Assembly: GCA_958295665.1 (NCBI GenBank)
Contig: OY282558.1
Location: forward strand, 181,142,015 to 181,206,014
Direction: 5' to 3'
Length of the DNA: 64,000 nucleotides
Source of the DNA: Tipula vernalis
Taxonomy: Eukaryota > Arthropoda > Insecta > Diptera > Tipulidae
Shown: one piece after another, positions 43,649 to 54,957 of the stretch
Position numbering within the stretch: the first letter of the stretch is position 1
Layout of the letters: each line of letters starts with the position of its first letter
Position numbers and translations under genes: made by a program
The notes under the pieces: generated by a model
Told to the model about the DNA's origin: nothing
The model's input: the letters and a program-made list of their open reading frames with translations, nothing else
The model's database searches: none

Positions 43649-44940
43649 CTAAAGATTAGTGCGATAAGTTGGAACGGTAAAAGGTAGAGGATTGCGGATA
43701 TTATATCGGTTTTGAGATCCCAAATTTACTTTATCTGCAAGATTGGAATCAATCATTCTGTTAATAAGTTTAAACATGTTAGAGGTAATGTTAAACCGTG
43801 ACAGACGCAGCTCATATTCCTCATGTAGATTATTGGTTTTATAATATAGAAAGCGTGTAAAATTTGTCTGTACTCTTTCAATCTTGTTTGAATTAATGTT
43901 GTAACAAGGATTCCAAATGGATGTTAAATACTCCAAATTACTACGAACAAGACAATAGTAAATGTTTATAAAAGTTTTTGGAGAACTAAAACTAGAGCCA
44001 GCTCTCATTACAAATCCAAGCATCCTGTAAGCATTGTTGATTACTTGATTTATAAGAATATTAAATTTGACAAGATGTGAGGGTATTATCCTGAATTTTG
44101 TAACCATTGAACTCCTCTCTACATTTAATTCGTAGTAGACAATATTTCGTAATATCTAGTTCCATATTATTGAGATGGCACCAATTTACAATGGTGTTTA
44201 CATCAGATTGGAGAGCCACACAATCAAGCACCGACTGAATAGAACGAAACAATTTTAAATCGTCTATGAATAACCAAACCTCACTGTTGAAGCCAACAAA
44301 AATTTCATTAATGAAGTACAAAAAGTGTAGTGGCCCAAGAACTGAACACTGTGGTACACCAGATGATGGAATGAATATTTCTGTTTTTCTGAACAACATT
44401 CTGTCATTAACTTTATCAAAAGCTTTCGCAAAATCCGTATAAATTATGTCGACACAATTCATTAAAATTCAACAAATTTGTTAAAGTTGACCTAGATTTG
44501 GAAAAACCGTGCTGCTCAATTGAAATCAAATGTTTAGTTTTATCAAATAGTTCATAGAATACAATCTTTTCGAATACTTTGGTGACAATATTCAGCAGGG
44601 CAATAGGTCTATAATTAGATACCAAAGATTTGTCGCCAGATTTAAAAATCGGAGCGACCGTTGCAATTTTCCAAATATCGGGAAATATATATTTACGAAG
44701 TGACTTGTTAAATAATAATGATAGAGGAAAGCTGATTTTTTCAACAGTACGATGTAAAAAATAAGGACAATTCCATCTGGTCCCCAACCCTTATTTAAAT
44801 CCAATTGTTTCAGATACATTGTCACGACGTATTGTGAAATGTTAGTATCTAAGGGGATAACATTCAAATTATTACTAGTTATATTAGACTGAAACTGACT
44901 TGAAGTAGTTGGCAAATAAGTTGACTATTTTGGTAGCATT
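43649..44940 (-). pseudogene. Non-LTR retrotransposon RT fragment (CR1/Jockey group)
   Basis: Minus-strand frames in order: IFPDIWKIATVAPIFKSGDK, NYRPIALLNIVTKVFEKIV, QHGFSKSRST; then, after a frameshift near 44460, VDIIYTDFAKAFDKVNDRML, SGVPQCSVLGPLHFLYFINEI and FIDDLKLF (active site YADD changed to FIDD); then, after another shift near 44100, INNAYRMLGFVMR and LVRSNLEYLTSIWNPCY with C-terminal sequence. A deletion removed residues between DRMLFRK and SSGVPQ. It is an old, inactive copy. Confidence 0.8.
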
Positions 44941-44944
44941 GTTC

Positions 44945-46320
44945 ACAGTACTTGAAAGATGTCGTCTTTAGATGTTGTCTCGTTGTTTCCGAGCGTTGAC
45001 TCATCTTTGGTTTGGTAATATTTTTGGTTAAACAATTTCAGAACAACATTAAAACAAGTAGTAATAGAAATTTAGAGTTAAATAATTTTTGTAGAAGCGT
45101 TAAAATTGGTGATTGATCATGCAAGTGTTTAGTTTGCCGATGGGTTCGCCAGTTAGTTCGACTGTGCCAATCCTATTGATTCAATACGTGGAAACTGAAA
45201 TGTTGAAAGCATTTTCTGTTTGTTCTTTTATGGGTATGTTGATGATATCATTACGGCCTTTCCAAATTCAGAAATTGATACTTTTTTGGACTCGTTACTG
45301 CGCGAATTAAAGTTATATATGAAATTGAAAACCAAGGCATTTAGCCTTTCCAGACACTACAGTATTATACGTAATGATGATGGAAGTTTAACTCTATAGT
45401 TGTATCACAAAAAAAAACATGGTCGGTTCGGTACCCAGAATATAAAGCTTGGCTTCTATCATCTTTCAAAAATAGCACGTTACTCTTGTTAGTTGAAAAA
45501 AATTTCAGATTAACAGCAGTGACTTTTCATTCTGAAAATTTCAAAATATTAACCGATGTTTAAATTCAAAACGATTATCCGAGATGTAATTAATATATAG
45601 GTATTAGAAAGGCTATCGATATAAAAATAACAATTCAGGAAATCTGTTGGTGAAAATAATCGCAAATTGTTCATTTTGGTTGCTTAAAATTTTTTGTCGA
45701 AAAAACAAAAATTGGGATATAGAACTTGTTGGTAGAACATTTCAAAGTTTGGATATGATTTCATTCACTAAATTAAAAGACAAAATTCCTTTTTTTACAA
45801 TCAAATTTAATATACTCGTATCAATTAAAATGTTCTTCTGGCAGAATATGTTGCCCAAACGAAACAAAATTAAAAAAAAAGAGTTTGTCAACATTGCATC
45901 CACACATAATATCGAATCTGAAATACCTGATAAAGAGCAAAATCTCGGTAAATTAATTTTGGAAAGCTTTCATATCAAGAAATATAAAATTTCATCTCAA
46001 AGTTTATTAGATGCCAGGAAGTTTCCAAATTTGTATTATATGGATTAAATAATTACGGTAGCAAATTATAAATGGCTTTTAAATTTTTTGATTTTACATT
46101 TTAAATAAATCTCACTTTATGTATAATTGTAGATTACATATTTCAGTTAAACTGAATATTTTTCATTTTCCAAATTCTACCCTAGTTTACTAGGGTATTG
46201 CTTCGATATCAAAAAAAATCATTTAAATTGTGTGTATAAATCGTACCCTTAAAAATGGCGGAATTTACCGTCGAAACGTCGATGGTTATTAAACAATTGG
46301 ATTAATGGTATTAGCTTATA
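44945..46320 (+). pseudogene. Penelope-like element remnant (PLE-2)
   Basis: Plus strand, several frames: SSLDVVSLFPSV (44970-45005, first RT Asp), LPMGSPVSSTV and YVETEMLKAF (45130-45215), then GYVDDIITAFPNSEIDTFLD (about 45232-45290), where the catalytic Asp pair is intact, and LLRELKLYMKLKTKAF. A degenerate GIY-YIG block follows at 45845-45905 (YVAQTKQ ... KKRVCQHC). The 3' end (46248-46280) has a PLE-type motif with CTTAAAA, a GGCGG/CCGTC stem, GAAAC and GTC. A short inverted copy of this 3' motif occurs at about 43180-43215. Confidence 0.75.
46248..46280 (+). ncRNA. Degenerate hammerhead-like motif at PLE-2 3' end
   Basis: CTTAAAA (two mismatches to CUGANGA), a 5-bp stem GGCGG/CCGTC with an AATTTA loop, then GAAAC and GTC. 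It has the same arrangement as the motif at 9199-9228 and is probably inactive because of the core mismatches. Confidence 0.35.
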
Positions 46321-46869
46321 CTATAGCTTATTTATAATCCAGTTCATAATTTAGAAAATATTATGATAAATTATACCGCACGGCAAAATAAATCAAAACA
46401 AGAAGCGTTGCGCGATAACCTCATTGAACTTAATCTTCAAATACTCATTTCTTAACGCTGTTTGACACCACTTTTGTTAAGCGCTGCTTGTTAGAAATTC
46501 CTTCTAACAGTTTCTCCAAAAATTGTACATTTTGAGTTTGAATTAATTATATTCAAACAATCTCTTTAACTAAAACTGGTACTAGCTTATGGTAATACTA
46601 AAGTTCACTTAGGCGTTACCTATAATATGCTAGCGTTCCTTGCACAGTGACATTATAGTTGGGATAAGAAATATAGAAAGTATTCTCAATCATTTAGGGC
46701 CCTCGTGTTTTCTTTTTTTAAAAGGTTTAAATGAGGGAAATGTACTTTAATCTATAGTCCATCCTACAATCTGGTGGTTCGTGATAAAAATGTTGATCTA
46801 AATTTATTAGTTTGTTCAAAACCTGCTTTTAGGGTGTGAACGTGAGAATATTGAGCAAGGTTGGTGGCA

Positions 46870-47250
46870 TTAATTCTTTCAATTTATTAGATCTATGGGC
46901 CCAATAATATTCGTAAAAAAAGGCAATCAGCAATGAGATAAGCACATGATTTGCTTACGAAAACCATAATGACGATCAAAATTAAAGTTGTATTTTTCAA
47001 GATAGTTTGTCGAGTTAAAGTTTATTATTGTCTCTATAATTTTAGAAAAAATTGACACTAAAGCTTTGATTTTATTCCCTTTTTGTGGTACTGGATGAAT
47101 ATTTAAAATGTTCCATATAGAGAGGGGAAAACTCCTATTAATATCGAAAGATCAAATAGCTTGCTACGATGTTTTGCTAAGGAAGTAAGAGAGTTCTTGA
47201 GGGCAATTGCGGAGACCATCCTAATTTATTAACGTTTATTCCTTTGAGCA
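46870..47250 (-). pseudogene. Second non-LTR RT fragment
   Basis: A minus-strand frame reads FSPLYMEHFKYSSSTTKRE / NIHPVPQKGNKI and IFSKIIETIINFNSTNYLEK followed by YNFNFDRHYGFRK, the fingers/palm entry of a non-LTR RT. Broken and short. It differs from the copy at 43649-44940. Confidence 0.6.
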
Positions 47251-47547
47251 GCTTTGAGACAAACGAATCTAGCAGATAAAAATTGATTTAAGAGCAATTC
47301 AAAAAAGATTATTTTGCTGTTTAACGGTAGTATCAAAGACTTAGTTATACCACGAAAGTTGTTTTGAACCTGACTAGCAAAAGTTCTCTAAAAGCTGAAT
47401 TCTTAACATAGCTACAATTTTTGGGTCCTACTTTTATATAAAAGAAAACATTAAACAAATTAAGTACAACTAATGTCAATTTAGTACAACATCATTTCAA
47501 TTTTCAGTACAATTCAAAAAATCAATTTTCCATCACTGATTACAAAC

Positions 47548-50346
47548 ACTAATACCATACGTCAGAAAATGTATCTCACTTAATGAAGTGAAGCATGTGT
47601 TGTTCACGCAACTCTTGTATAGGTCGTAGTATTTAAATTTGAAAAATACCAAGTGGAAATAAGCTTCAAGTATTGCTTGAGTATAATAGCTTCATAAATA
47701 AACCATTGTAACACTCGTTTGCTTGTTTGTTTAGTTTTTTCGCCACTTTTCTTCATTATTACCATCTGGATTGTGTCCGTCATCTCTTAATGATTGACTT
47801 TTTGTTTGGCTGGGTTTCATTCGAAGTATCATTTCTCCAGTCGCATTTCATTTGTTTCAGAAACAATGAAGTTTTCTCTTGAAGTGCATCGACAAATCAT
47901 CCAAGTTTCATGTGTAACTAATTCAGACGATTAATTTTTAAATTATTAAACTCTGACATTTGATTCTAAATTTTTTCAAAAAAATCATTGTCCACAAAGG
48001 TTCTTAGTAAAGAAAGAAATAAAATCTTTACAAAACTGTTCATTGGATTTGCTGGAATTATCACACTGTTCTAGCCTAATATATTTTCTCTATGCGGCTA
48101 TTGAGTTAAAATAGTATGTGTTTCCGGAGATCCCGTTTAAAAAACTATAATTGCCAGTCGACAAACGAATTAAATAAATTTTCATTTTCAAAAATTCCGA
48201 ATAATCGAATGCTACCAGAGCCTTCTAGAGTACAGAGCCATAATCATAATGACGTATTTTTTAGAAGCTTTTTTAGTGGTATAACTTTTCATTGATTTCC
48301 ACAGCAATCCATAGTAAAAATGGTGTTTTTTAGCTTCAAGTTTTTCAATGAAAAAAACAAATATATTATAAAACGTTTATATAAATGTTTTCTACGTACC
48401 TTGAACAACAACAATCAAGAAGACTATATTGTTATTGAATAAATATTAAGTGCAGAAATATTAAAATTACACTATGCCTAAAACATATTTTTCGAGTTTC
48501 CATTTTAAAAAATAAATCAAAGTTGGTTCTGATGAATTAAAATAATACTTGCTAAATTTATTTTTAGTTTTACTAGGTTACGTAAGATGTCTAAAATATT
48601 TATAGAAAAATACGAAAAAAAATAATTTAGTCACAAAATTATCACTCGTACTTAATATTTTGTGAATTTGTTTTGCTTTTTCTACAATTTTTGAACTTGA
48701 AATTTCCTCAGGTGGTAATTTTTGGTATGATTTTACCAAATTTTTACGGCCATCACTGCCATCTATGTAATGTATATTGACTTAATGACCAAACGAATTG
48801 TAGTAAGCGTTTATTTTAATTTGACCAGAATGCTGCTGTTATGAATTTTTCTTTATATTTTGGTTTAAATAAATCAATTATTACAAGAAAATGAAAACGA
48901 TTTACTTAAGCGACCTTCATATATGTTGAAATTCAAATATTTATGAAAGTATTTCAGAAATCATAATTAAGAATTTGTAACATTTACATTTACAAATTTG
49001 TCTTAGGAAAAAAAGTGATTTCCCATATGTTTTGTGTATTTTACTATGAAAAGTTTGGTTTTTTCGTCCTTTCTAATTCCTTTATAAAAGCTGTGTTTTT
49101 TAGACTATGGCTTTGTATAATCAAGGTTGCTTTGATGCTACTCACGAAAAAAACTTAACATCTAGACTGCAAAGCTCTTAGCTTATTATAACCAATATTT
49201 TATAGTATGAATTTAATGGCAAAAAAGAGCACAGATCCTAATACGGCGTACCATAATCACATTAACACCCTTTCTATTATCATTAAAGTATTGAATTCAG
49301 ATATTCTTCAGAATTTAATAGGGCCACACATAATGTCTTACATGTAAGGCTTACATATGTACTTATAATATTTGTTTATTGATAATGGTTATCATTTGAA
49401 GTCTCTTCGTTCCTAGTTATCCCAAAAATGTTGTAGAGGCGTTGATTTTTCCTCCCAGTATTTAGTTGGGTGTATTATTCTTGATGTTTTTCTATTATCA
49501 TTGTAGCCGTTGTGATTTTTCGATGGTGTGATATTCTTTGTTTTCATGTCATTATCACAAAACAGAATATACATAAGGGAAAAGTATTGACCATAAATTT
49601 GTTTCTCATTCTTGGTTAAACACAAACGAGATAACATTTTCTTCTTTCTTTATAAATATGTATAGGTATCTTTTTTTTTGTATGTATATGTTCCGTGTCG
49701 TATTATTACACTAAACTGTATATCTTAAATATTTGAACATCGATTTCGTTCCTAAAGGCTCGCATTTTATATAATCTTATGCAATTAGTATGGTGTATTG
49801 TTTCATTTTTTTATTAATATCATACATCGTTTGATACACTCCAGTCGCATTTCCAGAAAATATCCTCGTGCGCAGTTTTTTGGTGAAAAAATATCTGCCT
49901 CATAGGCTATTACATACTATATATGAAGATTTATCTACATATTATCATTAAAAAAATATTTTTAACCCAAATTTTTTACCATAATATTTTAAAGTTGTTT
50001 TTTTAGATTGGTTTGTTCAGGGGTTGAAATTTAGCACTTTATATATTCCTTTCTCAATTTACGTTTACATTATCTGTTCGTAATCGTTCCTTTATATGTT
50101 AATTTAATTTACTTTTAATATGTATTTTAGAATCAAATTATCATTATTAACTTTCCATTATTAAGGGAAATTTGATAATTTCCATAATAACCCCAATTTA
50201 ATTCCTTTAATTTAAAGAAGAAAATTATGATTGGATATTTTACATAATTGTCTCTATTAACATTAATTATTATTTGTTTAATTTATGTATGTATATACAT
50301 TGTACGAAAATATTCTAAAGTTAATATTAACACATGTATGTTTCAG
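47548..50346 (+). other. Distal part of the KIND intron, no other feature
   Basis: About 2.8 kb of AT-rich sequence without recognisable coding similarity or clear repeats. It ends at TATGTTTCAG, the acceptor for exon B. Confidence 0.5.
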
Positions 50347-50541
50347 ATGTGGATCTACTCATTAGGTGTAACCCTGCAAAAAACGCTAATAAGCTCATCT
50401 GATAAAGTTATTTCTTCGGATGGTAACTCAAATAGAATCAATATCAATGATAAACGGCACAAATCATCGCTGGATTTTGTAATTTCATCAATGCGAGAAC
50501 AAAACATATACCAACGCGCCAGTTTAATGTACCTGCTTGAT
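50347..50541 (+). CDS. KIND-domain host gene, exon B
   Basis: A 195-nt exon (65 codons, phase 0 at both ends) between TTTCAG and the donor GAT|GTAAGT. The peptide starts MWIYSLGVTLQKTL and ends with EQNIYQRASLMYLLD. Both are diagnostic KIND-domain segments (IYSLGMTLYW and RASLMSVLD-type motifs in PTPN13 and FRMPD2). The middle part (about residues 17-45) is Ser/Asn-rich and probably a loop. It continues exon A across the intron. The next exon was not found before GDPGP1. Confidence 0.78.
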
Positions 50542-51132
50542 GTAAGTAAAATTTTTTTTTTTTTATCAATGAACTAATATAAAATTTTAGAGAGTACTTG
50601 AAATTATCTCGCTTAGGTAGATTACTGCCCGAGTTAAGAAATTAAATGAATGTGAGCAATAGTCGACATTACTCCTCCCGAGTTACATATATACGATATT
50701 TTTTCTACGACTTCATTTTTATTAAAAATATATTTTTTTGTCAAGTTGTTTCTAGTAAAGACATTTTTTTCGAACATGAAACCCACGCGAAGTTCTGTAG
50801 TTACAATCGAGCTTTCATTTTCAAAAAATTAAACCTTTTTAATATTTTCATATTCTAAAGGCGGATTCACAGTTGCCTTCGTTCGATCGTTCATTCGTTC
50901 TGATTTTTTTTTTTAAATCATTTGTTCAAAATGACGTTATTTTCGTTTTTTTTGCGAGTTTTCAGTTGATGAAAAAAATGCAGAACGATTTTTCTGCCAT
51001 TTATCGTTGAAAAATTAAAGTATTTCAATTTGACATATTTTGTTAGTTTTTGAAGCGAAGCATTGGTTTGTGATTAAAGTGTTTGTGATTAAAATGTTCG
51101 AAAGTAAAAAAAAAAAAGGATTTTTATGAAAT

Positions 51133-51877
51133 ATGGATAATACGGATTTGGCTGTTCTTAACTCCCATATAGTAATAGCAAGCGGCATCATACGAGTACT
51201 TCCCCATATTTAAAAAAAAAAAATCGCAAGTGAATAGACGCAGTGAGAGGGATATTTTTAAACAACGGCCAAGAATGGGTCACTACAACAATTTAATCGC
51301 TGAAATGCGTTTAAACGATGTAGAGGGGTTCACAAATGTTCATCGCATGACACCCGATATGTGATTCGTTGCACATTCCGAACGACTCCAGATTACCGGG
51401 CAGCACAATAATGGCACCATATTGTTTTGTTGGTGATGAGGCTTTCCCATTATTAACCAATATTATGCGGCCGTATCTCAGAAGAAGAACCACGGTGTTG
51501 TCAGAGTATTTGAAAATGCTTTCGGGATACTCAGCTCTAAATGGCGAATATACAGAAAACCAATTATATTAAGCAGACTAACGGTGGTAAACATAATAAA
51601 ATCAACTGTTTGTTTGCATAATTGGCTTAGAATGCAGTCAAACGAAACATTCCAATATTTTGGAAACGATTTTGTGGATCACTACAATCAAAATGGCGAT
51701 TTAGTGTTGGGTGAATGGAGAGGAGAATCGCATGGTAATGGGATGCGGAATATTGGACTGATGGAATCGAATAATCCAGCAAACAATACAATTTTAATTA
51801 GAAATATATTTATTAATTATTTTAGAAATATAAATATCTTACCTTGGCAAAAGCGACAAATGTTAAATCAATGTTAA
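51133..51877 (+). pseudogene. Harbinger-type transposase, internally deleted
   Basis: From ATG at 51133: MDNTDLAVLNSHIVIASGII, a break in an A-run near 51215, then RRSERDIFKQRPRMGHYNNLIAEMRLND and FTNVHRMTPDM, the N-terminal region. The central half, including the first two catalytic residues, is missing. The frame resumes at LPGSTIMAPYCFVGDEAFPL, then after a frameshift ENAFGILSSKWRIYRKPI, and HNWLRMQSNE. Predicted to be inactive. Confidence 0.82.
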
Positions 51878-52039
51878 ATAAAATTTTATTTTTATTATTT
51901 TTAAATTAAATTCAGTCTTTTATTATAAAAATCTTTCAGTTTTGCTTCTCTTTCTCTTTATTATTGTAGTTTTATCCACGTAGAATTGAATCGTATTCAT
52001 AATCGAGATTTTAGCTACTAAGGAGAATTTTTTATCAAG

Positions 52040-52430
52040 TTGCTTAAATTCTTCACCAGGTTAATTATTTTTGGCCAATCTCCACTTCGGCCTTCCTGCT
52101 GGTTGAGCGCAGAACTATATCTTGTTTTTAAATTTCGCCATTTTGTCTGGGCCTCTTTACACATCTTTAAACATTTTTGAACATTACTACCATTATATAC
52201 CTACTTACTCGAAATGCCCAATTGTTGCGCCAAAATCTCTCACACCATTTTTTGGCGGAATTATTTTTGTACAACCGGTTGGTCGTGTCGTACAATATAG
52301 GCTCACCTTTAACCAATTCTATTATTTTGCTGTCCATTTCAAATTCTATACCAAAAATAAAATAAATATTTTTAGGTTAGAATAAACAAATAATAAAAAT
52401 AAAATTTCTCTTACCAGCATTTGACGCCAT
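52040..52430 (-). pseudogene. MADF-domain partner protein of the Harbinger element
   Basis: Minus strand: ATG at about 52430 (MASNA), a short intron bounded by GTAAGA and TATAG (about 52351-52415), then EFEMDSKIIELVKGEPILYD, TTNRLYKNNSAKKWCERFWR and, after a frameshift, CKEAQTKWRNL-like sequence. ILYDxxxxxYKN is the MADF signature. Such proteins escort the transposase to the nucleus and the DNA. The frame is disrupted after NNWAFR. Confidence 0.65.
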
Positions 52431-52439
52431 CTTAAATTT

Positions 52440-54330
52440 TTATTTTTATTGACCCAAGCGAATATCTGTTACAAAAATGAAAATAATTCGCAATAAACCA
52501 CAATAATAATATAATAATTCGCAAAACTCGCTATTTAACACAACTCGCAACAAAATAAAAACCATATTTTTGTCAAATGTCAATTGAAAAAATTTCGAGC
52601 GTAATTTCATCTCTTTCATTTTGTTACTTGTAATCTCTTTCTTTTCATATTCGCTCAGTAGAAAAGGGTAATTTGAACCACAAGAATCAACCACGTGAGA
52701 AAACCCCATGCTTTGAGATGTTTCTTAGGCGGGCATCATTTAACCTATCCCTATGAGAAATATGTTATGGGGGATCACTTAGTTTTGAGTTATCAAGGGA
52801 AGGAAAAATCGCAAGGAGTGTAAGTGGTGACATGCCCTTAAAATGATGTGTTTACTTTTAACAACTATTAGTTAACTCTAAATTAACTATAACTATTGCC
52901 AATAAAGAAAAATTTAACTTTAACAAAACCTCTAAAAATCAATAACAATTAAAAAACTAGACATTGTATGTAAAATTTAATCTACTTGTGCTTGGATTTG
53001 GTTTCCTAACAAAATTACCACAATACATACTGATGCTAATGCATAAGTATGAACAGCCTGCAACATCCAACTGGTTGAGGAATCTTTCGCGTGTATAACT
53101 CTGTTATCCTTATCACAATGACTATATTCTGGACATTTTGAACGAACTCATCCGCTAACTCTGGGTATACACTCTTTGAAATAGCTACCAATCTAAGCAC
53201 CACTGGAGCTGTTTAAGCGACATGGGATGATACCATGTCCGCTGCAAATTTACTACCAATATTTGCAAGGTGGATAGTATTCAACTCAAAACTGGATCCC
53301 TCTACGCTCTAGCTTTGGTTTTCAGCATTTCGTACAGCTGGATCCAGTGTTTCTGATAGAGAACTTAAACATCTTATGGAAATCAGGACTTCATCTATAA
53401 TAATTCTCCTCTGAGTTGTTCTGAAGAATAACATCCAGTATTTTCTCTTGTTAGTGGTATAGTTTGTTCACGTATATATAATTCCTATACAAATCATTCA
53501 TGAGTGTACCCAATTATTCGAATGGAGCTCGATGTCCAAGCGATGATAAATTTAAAAATGCATCGCAATCTCCAATGCATACATCAAAAAGTCAAAGGAT
53601 TTGGGTTGTGTTACGGTGCTTGCCAAATATCTTGTTGAAATCTTTAATAATCACGGCGTTTACCATACACCACTGGTTTTTCTGGGTTACGACCGTGGTA
53701 AGATATCCTCACTCCCGCCAGTAGCGAGTAAGGTTATAGTAAGGAACTAACTTACAATTATTATAGGTCATTGCCTTCTATTTCCTTTCTAAACATATTC
53801 CGAATGGTTGAGAAAATTCTTCTTATTTTTCTTCTTGACTGTAGGTTACGTTTACAAGGCACCAAGTCCAGCACATTTTAAACAACAATTCAAGAAAGCC
53901 CTAACATTTAAAAAAATCCTACTTTACTAAACGATTAAAATTCTAAATAAACCTTAAAATTATTAACTCAAAGCATTATTGAATCAGAGTGGGGGACTCA
54001 CTTGAAATTAGTTAAAAGGGTCAACGAAAAAGAAATGAATTAATGTGACAGAGCGAGAATAAAAAAAATAGAATTTATTTCACGTGATTATGAACCTTTT
54101 CCCTCTGTGATCTCTGTAACTCATCGAAAAATTTCAAGCGAACATTTGAGCAACCTCCTTTTATTATAACCTAAATGTATTTATCCTAACTGAGAAAATA
54201 AAACAATGAACAGCCGAATGCTATTTTTTATTTATTTATTGAAACATTGAAATTGGTTTTATTTAAATTATTTGATTAATTTTCTCAACATAGTTACCCA
54301 AACAAATATGTACTCCCATGACTGAACATT
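52440..54330. other. Stretch without a recognised gene
   Basis: No convincing similarity. Broken frames at 53000-53460 (minus) and 53500-53724 (plus) are more GC-rich than the surroundings and may be decayed retroelement sequence, but no motif could be assigned. Confidence 0.4.
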
Positions 54331-54336
54331 CGGAAT

Positions 54337-54957
54337 AGGGCTGAAAAGCCGAATGTCGAAAGACCGAACTCCGAAAGGCCGGATGTGTCGAAAGGCCGAA
54401 TGTGTCGAAAGGCCGGATGTGTCAAAAGGCCGAATGTGTCGAAAGGCCGAATGCGTCGAAAGGCCTTTTGTGTTGAAAGGCCGTTTGTGTCGAAATTGAT
54501 TTTAATTTTTCATCTTTTAACGAATGAAAATTTTCAAAATTTATATTTTTATGAAAACCAAAAATTATATTTTTATCAAAAATTTTATATAAAATTACTT
54601 AATTATAATAAAAAAAGCCAAATAAATAATTTTTTTTGATAAATTTGATCACATTAATATGCTACATACACAGGATTTATTAGCACATATTTTCAATTTA
54701 TTTAAATCATTTTACAATAAGAATTAAGTTCAATGGTTTTAAATACTGATTTCAATCAATTTAATGAAAACTCGCAAGGAAAATTTAATGAAAACTCGGC
54801 CTTTCGATTGGGCCTTTCGACCCAATCGGCCATTGAACATTCGGCCTTTCGACACATTCGGCCTTTCGACATTCGGCCTTCCGACCCATTCGGCCTTTTG
54901 GCAATCGGCCTTTCGACAATCGACCTTCCGATATTCGGCCTTTCAATATCGAACGGA
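54337..54957. repeat. 17-bp minisatellite C foldback, copy 2
   Basis: A left array of GAAAGGCCGAATGTGTC units (54337-54497, about nine units) and a right array of the reverse complement (ATTCGGCCTTTCGACAC, 54796-54955) enclose a 300-bp AT-rich spacer. The entry AAAATTTAATGAAAACTCGG and exit TATCGAACGGAA match the copy at 12515-12755. Several overlapping open frames on both strands are repeat artefacts. Confidence 0.85.

Larger units (their letters stand above)
42938..47538. mobile_element. hAT-like shell containing nested retroelement fragments
   Basis: The ends are inverted: CAGTGACGGAATTTTAGG at the left and, read on the minus strand, CAGTGATGGAAAATTGAT at the right. TACAAAC flanks both sides (42931-42937; 47541-47547 with two extra bases). 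GTACAA motifs are repeated just inside both ends (42953-43025 and 47463-47515), as expected for hAT subterminal binding sites. The interior holds no hAT transposase. It contains a non-LTR fragment, a Penelope-like fragment and a second non-LTR fragment. Confidence 0.6.
15364..50346 (+). other. 35-kb intron of the KIND gene
   Basis: Between the donor at 15364 and the acceptor at 50346 no other host exon was recognised. The interval is nearly all transposon-derived, with elements on both strands. The intron interrupts the KIND domain itself in phase 0. Confidence 0.65.
50859..52430 (+). mobile_element. PIF/Harbinger element remnant with transposase and MADF partner
   Basis: Preceded by TAA (50856-50858), the sequence starts with GGCGGATTCACAGTTGCC, a plausible PIF terminus. 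It encodes a broken nuclease transposase on the plus strand (51133-51877) and a MADF-domain gene on the minus strand (52040-52430). Opposed transposase and DNA-binding partner genes are the normal PIF/Harbinger arrangement. The right terminus was not identified. Confidence 0.8.

Noticed and set aside
45647..46048. 133-codon frame as an independent gene
   Set aside because: It overlaps the GIY-YIG region of the Penelope-like remnant in a different frame (YVAQTKQ...KKRVCQHC), so it is a shifted reading.
54337..54957. Possible CRISPR-like array
   Set aside because: Units are about 17 bp, directly adjacent with no unique spacers, inverted in the second half, and the DNA is eukaryotic.
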